Of a stretch of 64,000 bases of DNA, positions 57,017 to 64,000 are shown in pieces. The stretch's first letter is position 1. Each line of letters begins with the position of its first letter. Source of the DNA: Marinomonas primoryensis. GTDB taxonomy: Bacteria; Pseudomonadota; Gammaproteobacteria; Pseudomonadales; Marinomonadaceae. A model generated the notes under the pieces. It saw only the letters and a program-made list of their open reading frames with translations, did not search any database and was not told the DNA's origin. The translations under genes and the position numbers were made by a program. The stretch covers positions 4,004,723 through 4,068,722 of the forward strand of contig NZ_CP054301.1 of NCBI RefSeq assembly GCF_013372285.1, read 5' to 3'.

Positions 57017-58375
57017 ATGAATTTAGTACTTATCTTGATAGGGGTAATCGCCTTTATCGTACTGGCAACGTCCAGATTTAAACTTCATCCTTTCTTAACC
57101 CTGATATTAGCGGCGTTTATTGCAGCGTTTGCTTATGGTTTACCTAGCAGTACCATTGCTAAAACGATTACATCAGGCTTTGGCGGGATTCTTGGGTACA
57201 TAGGACTAGTGATCGTCCTAGGTACGATTATTGGAACCATTTTAGAAAAAAGCGGTGCAGCCATTACCATGGCCAATTGCGTTATTAAGCTTCTAGGAAA
57301 ACGCTTTCCTACTTTAACCATGTCCTTGATTGGTTATATCGTTTCCATCCCCGTGTTCTGTGATTCTGGCTTTGTTATTTTAAACTCATTGAAACAGTCC
57401 ATGGCAAATCGCATGAAAGTTTCCAGTGTGTCTATGAGTGTGGCTCTGGCCACTGGGCTTTATGCGACACATACCTTTGTACCGCCAACGCCTGGTCCTA
57501 TTGCGGCGGCAGGGAACTTAGGCCTAGAGTCAAATTTGGGTTTGGTTATCTTAGTGGGTATTTTTGTCGCTGCTGTTGCGGCTTTGGCGGGAATGTTGTG
57601 GGCAAATCGCTTTGCTAATATCGAGCCTGATGGCGAAGGCGCGGATGAACTAAAAACTCAAAATGAAGATTACGAAGCGTTAAAACAAAGTTACGGTGCG
57701 CTGCCAAGCCCATTTAAAGCCTTTGCGCCGATCTTTGTACCTATTTTATTAATATGTTTTGGATCTATTGCTGGTTTTCCTTCCGCACCTCTGGGAAAAG
57801 AGACTTTATATGATGCATTAGTGTTTTTAGGACAACCTGTAAATGCCTTGTTAATTGGCCTGTTTTTATCTTTATTGCTGTTAAAAAGTGATAAAAAAAT
57901 AGAAGAGTTTAGCGAGCGCATTAGCCAAGGTTTGGTTGTTGCTGCTCCTATTTTATTAATCACAGGTGCCGGTGGTGCCTTTGGTGCGGTTCTTAAAGCG
58001 ACGCCGATTGGTGAATTTCTTGGTACGTCATTGTCTGCGCTTGGTATTGGTATCTTTATGCCATTTATTGTCGCCGCAGCGTTAAAGTCAGCACAAGGGT
58101 CTTCTACGGTCGCTTTAGTCGCAACATCGGCTTTGGTTGCGCCTATGTTGGGTGACATTGGTTTAGCCAGTGAAATGGGCCGCGTATTAACCGTAATGGC
58201 TATTGGTGCGGGTGCTATGACGGTTTCTCATGCCAATGATAGTTTCTTCTGGGTAGTGACTCAATTTAGCCGTATGAGCGTATCACAAGCTTATAAAGCG
58301 CAAACGATGGCGACCCTGATTCAGGGCGTCACTGCAATGTGCCTTGTGTATGTTCTTAGCTTGTTCTTACTCTAA
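57017..58375 (+). CDS. GntP-family permease, probable glycerate transporter
   Basis: 452 residues with 12 or so membrane segments, the GntP-family size. Family-like stretches are FGGILGYIGLVIVLGTIIG, SIPVFCDSGFVILNSL, ATHTFVPPTPGPIAAAGNL and SHANDSFFWVVTQFS. GntP permeases are proton symporters for gluconate and related sugar acids. The position between cdaR and a glycerate kinase gene suggests glycerate or a related acid; specificity cannot be read from sequence. A good AAAAGGA ribosome site is present. Confidence 0.9.
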   Translation: MNLVLILIGVIAFIVLATSRFKLHPFLTLILAAFIAAFAYGLPSSTIAKTITSGFGGILGYIGLVIVLGTIIGTILEKSGAAITMANCVIKLLGKRFPTLTMSLIGYIVSIPVFCDSGFVILNSLKQSMANRMKVSSVSMSVALATGLYATHTFVPPTPGPIAAAGNLGLESNLGLVILVGIFVAAVAALAGMLWANRFANIEPDGEGADELKTQNEDYEALKQSYGALPSPFKAFAPIFVPILLICFGSIAGFPSAPLGKETLYDALVFLGQPVNALLIGLFLSLLLLKSDKKIEEFSERISQGLVVAAPILLITGAGGAFGAVLKATPIGEFLGTSLSALGIGIFMPFIVAAALKSAQGSSTVALVATSALVAPMLGDIGLASEMGRVLTVMAIGAGAMTVSHANDSFFWVVTQFSRMSVSQAYKAQTMATLIQGVTAMCLVYVLSLFLL

Positions 58376-58464
58376 AGGATTACTTTTGCGCTTATCTTGG
58401 CGAACGAATAGGCGCATTTCTTGCTTTGATTGATTCAAAAGCTCAATGACTCAAAAGGACAAGT

Positions 58465-59634
58465 ATGAAAATTATTATTGCACCGGATTCTTTTAAAGAA
58501 AGCTTAACTGCGCTTGACGTCGCTATCGCGATTGAGACGGGCTTTGGCCATGTCTTTCCTGAGGCAGAATACATCAAAGTGCCGATGGCAGATGGCGGTG
58601 AAGGCACGGTGCAATCTATGGTCGACGCGACGCAAGGTCATTTGGTCTATCTTGAAGTGACAGGACCGCTGGGCAATCAAGTTAAGGCGCAATATGGCAT
58701 TTTGGGTGCGGAGGACGATCAAGAACCGACAACTGCCGTGATCGAAATGGCGTCTGCTTCTGGTTTGCATTTGGTGCCGCGGGATCAACGTAAACCTTTC
58801 TATACCACCAGTTTTGGTACTGGTGAATTGATAAAAGACGCACTTGATCGGGGCATAAAACACATAGTGCTTGGATTGGGTGGCAGTGCTACGAACGATG
58901 CCGGTGCAGGTTTAGCTCAAGCGCTTGGCATTCAATTTAAAGACGATAAACAGCAAGAATTGCCGTTTGGTGGAATTGCATTGGCGCAATTGAGTTATGT
59001 TGATGTGAGCCAAGTACACCCTCTTTTGGCTGGATGTCGCTTTGATGTTGCGTGTGATGTCGATAACCCCTTGTGCGGTGAACGTGGTGCGTCTGCTATT
59101 TTCGGGCCGCAAAAAGGCGCCACGCCCGATATGGTCGAGCAATTAGACAAGTCGTTAGCCCATTTCGCGGATGTTTTAGTACAACATGGTTTTGATGATT
59201 ACCGATTAGATTCCGGTGCAGGTGCTGCAGGCGGTATGGGATTGGGCGCGAAAGTCTTTCTCAATGCGACACTAAAACCGGGTATCGAGATTGTTATGGA
59301 AACCGTCGGCTTAGCTGAAAAGCTTCAAGGCGCAGATTTGGTCATTACTGGTGAAGGTCGAATCGATGGCCAAACGGTATTTGGAAAAACCCCAATGGGC
59401 GTGTTGAAACAAGCCAACGCAAATGGGGTTCCAACCATTGGTATTGCTGGTAGTTTGGGAACAGATGCAGAGGCTATTTTGGCCCATGGCATGCTGGCTA
59501 TTTTTCCGATTATTCCCGCGCTGGATAGTCTTGATAACGTGCTAGCTCAAGCGAAAATTAACCTGATCAATTCATCACGAAACATCGCCGCCGCCATTAA
59601 ATTAGGACAAGGCCAGTTCGGAAAAAAGCCTTAG
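58465..59634 (+). CDS. garK: Glycerate 2-kinase (GarK/GlxK family)
   Basis: 389 residues. Family signatures: MKIIIAPDSFKESLTALDVA at the N-terminus, VPMADGGEGTVQSMV, LGLGGSATNDAGAGLAQALG, CDVDNPLCGERGASAIFGPQ and LVITGEGRIDGQTVFGKTP. It phosphorylates D-glycerate to 2-phosphoglycerate with ATP, feeding lower glycolysis. GarK and GlxK are paralogous and not separable here. It ends the cdaR-gntP-garK group and is convergent with mnmE. Confidence 0.93.
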   Translation: MKIIIAPDSFKESLTALDVAIAIETGFGHVFPEAEYIKVPMADGGEGTVQSMVDATQGHLVYLEVTGPLGNQVKAQYGILGAEDDQEPTTAVIEMASASGLHLVPRDQRKPFYTTSFGTGELIKDALDRGIKHIVLGLGGSATNDAGAGLAQALGIQFKDDKQQELPFGGIALAQLSYVDVSQVHPLLAGCRFDVACDVDNPLCGERGASAIFGPQKGATPDMVEQLDKSLAHFADVLVQHGFDDYRLDSGAGAAGGMGLGAKVFLNATLKPGIEIVMETVGLAEKLQGADLVITGEGRIDGQTVFGKTPMGVLKQANANGVPTIGIAGSLGTDAEAILAHGMLAIFPIIPALDSLDNVLAQAKINLINSSRNIAAAIKLGQGQFGKKP

Positions 59635-59654
59635 CGCCTTCCAACTAAGGCGCT
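59633..59654. terminator. Hairpin between convergent garK and mnmE
   Basis: AGCGCCTT/AAGGCGCT, a perfect 8-bp stem with a 6-nt loop, beginning within the garK stop codon. No clear T-tract on either side. Confidence 0.55.
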
Positions 59655-59664
59655 GTCTTAATGA

Positions 59665-61044
59665 CTACTTCCCAATACAAAACGAGCCAAAGATGCGGCC
59701 AAGCAAGTCATCACTGGTAAACGCGCCGGTGATTTCACTCAGGGCTTGTTGCGCTTCTTTGAGATCTTCTGCCAGTAATTCCCCTGCGCCGTAGCCGTGA
59801 AGTTGCTCGTCCCCCGCGTCTAAAAAGCGTTTTGCCTTGTTGAGCGCTTCGATATGTCGACGACGAGCGATAAAACCGCCCTCTGTCGTGCTGTCGAAGC
59901 CCATAACCTCTTTTAGGTGATCGGTAAGATCATTAATGCCATCACCTGTTTTAGCTGACAAGGAGATCACAGGGACGCCTGAGACCATTTCGATTCCAGT
60001 GCTTTCTTTGGTTAAATCGACTTTATTTCGAACTAATGTTAAATGCTGAGTACCGCCGAGTTTTTCCATGAACTCTGGCCAAATCTCGCTTGGGTCTTTT
60101 GAATCAATAGATTGGCTATCGACCATCATTAAAATACGATCGGCTTTGCTGATCTCGTCCCACGCGCGCTGAATACCGATGCGCTCTACTTCGTCTGGGC
60201 TGTCGCGCAAGCCAGCGGTGTCGATAATATGCAGCGGCATACCATCTAGATGAATATGTTCGCGCAAGACGTCACGCGTTGTGCCTTCTATGTTGGTCAC
60301 GATGGCGGATTCTTTCCCTGATAAGGCGTTTAGCAAGCTGGATTTTCCGGCGTTTGGACGTCCTGCGATTACGACGTTCATGCCTTCACGAATCAAGGCG
60401 CCTTGGTTGGCTTCTTTTAAAACGGTTTGCAGCTTGGCTTGAATCCCAGCCAATTCCGCGGCGACTTTGCCGTCACCGATGAAGTCGATTTCTTCTTCTG
60501 GGAAATCGATGGCGGCTTCCACGTAAATACGCAAATGAATCAGGGCTTCGACCAGTTCGTCAACGCGTTTTGAAAAGGCACCCTGCAAGGAACGCAGTGC
60601 GCATTTAGCCGCTTGTTCAGATGTACTGTCGATCAGATCGGCAATGGCTTCCGCTTGGGTTAAGTCCATTTTGTCGTTCATGAAGGCGCGTTCTGAAAAC
60701 TCTCCTGGGCGGGCTAAACGTGCACCAAGGGCAACGCAATGACTCAACAACATGTCCATAATCACTGGACCGCCATGTCCTTGTAGTTCAAAAACATCTT
60801 CGCCTGTGAAGGAGTTTGGCCCAGGGAAATACAGCGCTAAGCCCATGTCGAGCTGATCGTCGCTGGCGTCTTTGAAGGGGACGTAATGGGCGTAACGAGG
60901 TTTAGGTTCAAAGCCGACGATCTGTTTGGCAATCGCGAGGCTTTTTGGGCCAGATAAACGAATTATCCCTACGCCACCTCGGCCGGGAGCGGTGGCTTGT
61001 GCGGCGATCGTGTCTTGGTCTGTGGCGTATTGGAAATCGGTCAT
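59665..61044 (-). CDS. mnmE: tRNA modification GTPase MnmE
   Basis: 459 residues from the ATG at 61044 ([15 protein letters not shown]); 18 upstream in-frame residues do not fit the family. The N-terminal tetrahydrofolate domain has [16 protein letters not shown]. The GTPase domain has G1 [13 protein letters not shown]3 DTAGLRD and G4 NKVD, and the C-terminus is FGSFCIGK. It works with MnmG on wobble uridines. It lies downstream of yidC with a terminator between them. Confidence 0.97.
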   Translation of the reverse strand: MTDFQYATDQDTIAAQATAPGRGGVGIIRLSGPKSLAIAKQIVGFEPKPRYAHYVPFKDASDDQLDMGLALYFPGPNSFTGEDVFELQGHGGPVIMDMLLSHCVALGARLARPGEFSERAFMNDKMDLTQAEAIADLIDSTSEQAAKCALRSLQGAFSKRVDELVEALIHLRIYVEAAIDFPEEEIDFIGDGKVAAELAGIQAKLQTVLKEANQGALIREGMNVVIAGRPNAGKSSLLNALSGKESAIVTNIEGTTRDVLREHIHLDGMPLHIIDTAGLRDSPDEVERIGIQRAWDEISKADRILMMVDSQSIDSKDPSEIWPEFMEKLGGTQHLTLVRNKVDLTKESTGIEMVSGVPVISLSAKTGDGINDLTDHLKEVMGFDSTTEGGFIARRRHIEALNKAKRFLDAGDEQLHGYGAGELLAEDLKEAQQALSEITGAFTSDDLLGRIFGSFCIGK

Positions 61045-61133
61045 AATCAAACTCTGTGCGGTGAACTGGAAAAAGGAATGAGTAGAAATTATCGCCATTG
61101 TCTATTAGCAGGGAAATCATGGCAATCTAAACG

Positions 61134-61167
61134 TAAAAAAGGCCTCCCATTGGGAAGCCTTTTTTTA
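61134..61167 (-). terminator. Terminator after yidC
   Basis: AAAAAAAGGCTTCCC pairs with GGGAGGCCTTTTTT on the minus strand, short loop, with a T-run. It lies in the 149-nt gap between yidC and mnmE. Confidence 0.85.
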
Positions 61168-61193
61168 TCGAAGAGCAGATTAACGCGAGTACG

Positions 61194-62861
61194 TTACACT
61201 TCTCGTTCGATACGTTTGGTAATGATGTACTGCTGTATGATCGACAAGCTGTTGTTGGTTACCCAGTACAGAACGAGACCAGCAGGGAACCATAAGAAGA
61301 AGAAGGTAAATGCGATAGGCATAATCTTCATGATTCGAGCTTGCATTGGGTCTGGAGGCGTAGGGTTCAACATTTGTTGTCCCATCATACTTAGACCCAT
61401 CAAGATAGGCAGTATGAAATACGGATCCATTACCGCTAAATCATTGATCCAAAGGAAGAATGGTGCATGACGTAACTCAACCGATTCCATCAATACCCAG
61501 TACAAAGAAAGGAAAACTGGCATTTGAACCAAAATAGGTAAGCAGCCACCCAGAGGGTTAATCTTCTCTTTTTTGTACAGCGCCATCATGGCTTGCGACA
61601 TCTTCTGTCTATCATCACCATACTGTTCTTTCAGTTTAGCAATTTCAGGACCGAATTTACGCATTTTCGCCATTGAACGGTAGCTTGTGGCAGACAACTT
61701 GAAGAAGATGGCTTTCACACAAACAACGATCAAGATAATGGCAATACCCCAGTTAATCACGAAAGATTGGATCAAGGTTAGCAACCAGAATAGTGGTTTA
61801 GCCAACCACCACAACCAGCCGTAATCGACAGTCAAATCTAGGTTTTCAGCGGTACTTTCAAGATGATCTTGTAGTTTTGGGCCAACGTAGAACGTTGAAC
61901 TCAAAGTACCTTGTTTACCAGGTGCAATTTCAACAGGAGAACCCGTGAAACCGATGATGTTGAAATCACCATTTGTACGTGCTTGCAAGGTTACTTTTTG
62001 ACCTTGTTCTGGAACCCAAGCGGTCACAAAGTAATGTTGCAGTACGGCAATCCAACCTTTTGTTGTGGTTGTTTTGACCGGTTCTTCTTTCATATCCGAA
62101 AAAGATATTTTGTTGTACTTGTTTTGCTCATCCGATAGCGCACCACCTAAATAAGGCTGTAGGCCCATGCTGGTAGCTTGGCTTGGATCTGGCGTGTTAT
62201 CACGCTTGATCTGCGCAAACAAATTACCACGCCATGTTGAAGACGTCGTATTGTCTACAGTGATCAATTGGCGAATACGGTATTTGCCTTTCATGAAGCG
62301 GAAGGTTTTTGTGTATTTCACACCTTTCGCATCAGTGTAATACAGATTCACATCAAGTGAGTCTTCACCGTCAGCCAAATTATAAGACGTCTTTTCTGCT
62401 TGGTAAACTGGGCGACCTTCGGTAGAAGCATCGGGACCATTTTGACCAACCAAGCCGCTTTGCGTCACGTATGTGCGCTCAGGGCCGTCTTCTAAGATAA
62501 CAAAAGGATCAGGTTTGTCTAATTCTTTTTTGTACTGAAGAAGTGCTGCTTCAACAAGGTCACCGCCAATAGGGTTAATAGCAACACGTAATGTATCGGT
62601 TGTTACTACAATCAATTTCCCAGGTGCAATATTAGTTGCACTTTGCGGAATTTCGATATTGGCATCGGTCGTCGTGCTTTGAATTGCCAAAGGCAAATCA
62701 TCGCTCATTTGAGTGTTTGTCTCAGATTGAGATTGAGAGCTTTGAGCTACGCTTTGAGTGGACTGAGGACCATAATCTTGGCTCCACTGTAGAAACAGTA
62801 GGTAGCCACTGATAAAAAGCGCACCCCATAAAAAGTAACGTCTGAAATCCATGGTATTCAA
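61194..62861 (-). CDS. yidC: Membrane protein insertase YidC
   Basis: 555 residues. One N-terminal membrane helix, a large periplasmic P1 domain (about 45-345), then the five-helix insertase core with FSLYWVLMESVELRHAPF and FLWFPAGLVLYWVTNNSLSI. The hydrophilic-groove Arg is in KLSATSYRSMAKMR. It inserts membrane proteins such as the c subunit of ATP synthase. It is 85 nt after rnpA; a yidD gene is not present in that gap. Confidence 0.97.
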   Translation of the reverse strand: MNTMDFRRYFLWGALFISGYLLFLQWSQDYGPQSTQSVAQSSQSQSETNTQMSDDLPLAIQSTTTDANIEIPQSATNIAPGKLIVVTTDTLRVAINPIGGDLVEAALLQYKKELDKPDPFVILEDGPERTYVTQSGLVGQNGPDASTEGRPVYQAEKTSYNLADGEDSLDVNLYYTDAKGVKYTKTFRFMKGKYRIRQLITVDNTTSSTWRGNLFAQIKRDNTPDPSQATSMGLQPYLGGALSDEQNKYNKISFSDMKEEPVKTTTTKGWIAVLQHYFVTAWVPEQGQKVTLQARTNGDFNIIGFTGSPVEIAPGKQGTLSSTFYVGPKLQDHLESTAENLDLTVDYGWLWWLAKPLFWLLTLIQSFVINWGIAIILIVVCVKAIFFKLSATSYRSMAKMRKFGPEIAKLKEQYGDDRQKMSQAMMALYKKEKINPLGGCLPILVQMPVFLSLYWVLMESVELRHAPFFLWINDLAVMDPYFILPILMGLSMMGQQMLNPTPPDPMQARIMKIMPIAFTFFFLWFPAGLVLYWVTNNSLSIIQQYIITKRIEREV

Positions 62862-62946
62862 CTAATTTGTTTGGTTGGACAATAGGTTCACAGAACCCTG
62901 ATTAAAATCACGCGCTATTAAACCAGCCTTTGGCAGTTTTTTCAGC

Positions 62947-63345
62947 CTATTTCTGCTTAGAGTGATCGCGTTTTTTATTTTGAGTGGGTTTTAGTGCTTT
63001 TTTCGCCAGTTGATCCCATGCTTTTTCCAAGCGTTTGTGCAGATCAGGGTTGTCTAACTCTTTAATACCTTGTCGTGCTAGAAAAACAATGTCTAGACCT
63101 TCAAGGAGCGTTTTATTATGGCGAAAGGAATCCCGTACCAAGCGTTTGATACGATTCCTGCCCACCGCACGTTTATCCGTTTTCTTAGACACAATAAGAC
63201 CCAACCGTGTTTGGTTATCATCTCGTTTTCGTGCCAATAAAAGGAATTCGCCTGCGAAGACTTTGGAGGATGTGTCATTAAAGACGGATTGATAATCCCC
63301 GGCATTCAGTAGTCTGACATGCCGGGGAAAACAATAATCGGTCAT
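62947..63345 (-). CDS. rnpA: Ribonuclease P protein component RnpA
   Basis: 132 residues. The RNR motif is KRAVGRNRIKRLVRDSFR and the protein is basic, with a Lys-rich tail. It is the protein cofactor of RNase P in tRNA 5' maturation. It lies 8 nt after rpmH, the universal order. Confidence 0.95.
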   Translation of the reverse strand: MTDYCFPRHVRLLNAGDYQSVFNDTSSKVFAGEFLLLARKRDDNQTRLGLIVSKKTDKRAVGRNRIKRLVRDSFRHNKTLLEGLDIVFLARQGIKELDNPDLHKRLEKAWDQLAKKALKPTQNKKRDHSKQK

Positions 63346-63353
63346 CAGCGGTT

Positions 63354-63488
63354 TTATGCGCTTAATACCTTGCGGCCGCGGGCACGACGGCGAGCGACAA
63401 TTTGGCGTCCGCTTTTAGTTGCCATACGAGCACGGAAGCCGTGGTTACGTTTGCGTTTCAAAACGCTAGGTTGGAAAGTTCTTTTCAT
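63354..63488 (-). CDS. rpmH: 50S ribosomal protein L34
   Basis: 44 residues, [20 protein letters not shown] and the basic remainder typical of bL34. The frame is open further to 63563, but the ATG at 63488 is the conserved start. It heads the rpmH-rnpA unit transcribed away from the putative origin. Confidence 0.97.
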   Translation of the reverse strand: MKRTFQPSVLKRKRNHGFRARMATKSGRQIVARRRARGRKVLSA

Positions 63489-64000
63489 CTTTATTCTCTC
63501 ACTGAATGCAGTGTTTGAGTTTTGAGGGTTAGCGACCGCCAAGCCTCTACAATTGATCGTCAAATCAGGGCGCGGATTTTAGTGCCTTTCTCTGGTTAAT
63601 TCAATGCTTAACACAGTTTTATTATTTAAAAAATGACCTTCTAAAGTATTAGACACTTACGCACAGAGTTTTACCCTATTGGTGGATAAACGACATTAGA
63701 ATATTTTTTGTTATCCACAGGGATAGTTTTTACTTTGCGAATGTACATAAAAATCAAAAAGATAATTCTACTCACCCTTGTGCATAACGTAAAAATAATT
63801 CACTATAAACATGTGCATAACCTATCAATTTATACACATATAAAAACGTTATCTACGGGTGTGTATAACATTGGCTGTTATTAACATTTCTTTCTTTTCG
63901 GCTGAGTTGTTCCATTTTTTCTATTTATGTGTGGATAACTTCAAATGGGCGAGGTAAAATCCGCTTCTTATCTGTCACTCAACCAGGGAGTACGTCTACA
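63489..64000. other. rpmH-dnaA intergenic region with DnaA-box cluster (primary oriC candidate)
   Basis: No gene; 512 nt. DnaA boxes: TTATCCACA at 63711-63719 and, reversed, at 63930-63938; reversed TTATCCACC at 63681-63689; reversed TTATGCACA at 63779-63787 and 63812-63820; TTATACACA at 63830-63838 and reversed at 63860-63868. AT-rich stretches lie between and to the left. AGGGAG at 63985-63990 looks like a ribosome site for a plus-strand gene beginning just past the window, expected to be dnaA. The layout matches Pseudomonas-type origins; the same boxes could also autoregulate dnaA. Confidence 0.7.

Overview
The window reads as a chromosome segment of a marine gammaproteobacterium, most likely an Oceanospirillales member close to Marinomonas. 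This is an inference from the gene content: a Pseudomonas-like rpmH/rnpA/yidC/mnmE and mnmG/rsmG/parA/parB/atp block, many TRAP and tripartite-tricarboxylate transporter genes, and an acuR-acuI pair of the kind used in acrylate/DMSP metabolism. No tRNA, rRNA, CRISPR array, insertion sequence or prophage was recognised.

Layout. 1-2 kb: the 3' end of a hybrid-type histidine kinase, an Hpt protein and a free methionine sulfoxide reductase. 2-9 kb: the phosphate system on the minus strand, pstS-pstC-pstA-pstB-phoU, with a textbook Pho-box promoter before pstS, a second Pho box between pstS and pstC, and a strong terminator after phoU. 9.2-12.4 kb: TRAP permease genes dctQM without a binding-protein gene, preceded by an unexplained leader rich in inverted repeats, and followed by a quinone oxidoreductase. 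12.5-17.5 kb: an AraC regulator, putA, and a separate gene for what looks like the detached C-terminal domain of long PutA proteins. 17.5-23.7 kb: a TctD/TctE two-component operon that also encodes an orphan periplasmic binding protein, divergent from tctCBA. 23.7-28.5 kb: a lipoprotein TRAP binding protein, a Gfo/Idh/MocA oxidoreductase and uvrD. 28.6-39 kb: a PA3496-like small protein, aromatic aminotransferase, DsbA/FrnE-like protein, PAP2 phosphatase divergent from an EptA-type transferase, a MocR regulator, csdA-csdE convergent with tcdA, and a TrmB-like regulator.

39-50.7 kb: atpIBEFHAGDC (with a good sigma70 promoter), parAB, rsmG and mnmG, all on the minus strand. 50.7-51.6 kb: an AT-rich gap with DnaA-box-like sites and a repeated octamer. 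51.6-59.6 kb: a mostly plus-strand accessory block (alcohol dehydrogenase, AraC regulator, acuR-acuI with matching operators, cdaR-gntP-garK) lying between mnmG and mnmE, genes that are neighbours in Pseudomonas. 59.7-63.5 kb: mnmE, yidC, rnpA, rpmH. 63.5-64.0 kb: a dense DnaA-box cluster; a Shine-Dalgarno sequence at the very edge suggests dnaA starts just outside the window. This gap is the stronger oriC candidate.

The genes combine into phosphate acquisition, proline oxidation, carboxylate uptake (TTT and TRAP), acrylate detoxification, glycerate use, lipid A or envelope modification, and the origin-proximal housekeeping cluster. The observations most worth following up are the split PutA C-terminal domain, the pseudoknot-like leader before the TRAP permease, extra Pho-box-like repeats at putA and tctC, the binding protein inside the tctDE operon, the twin AcuR operators, and the two origin-like regions flanking the accessory block.
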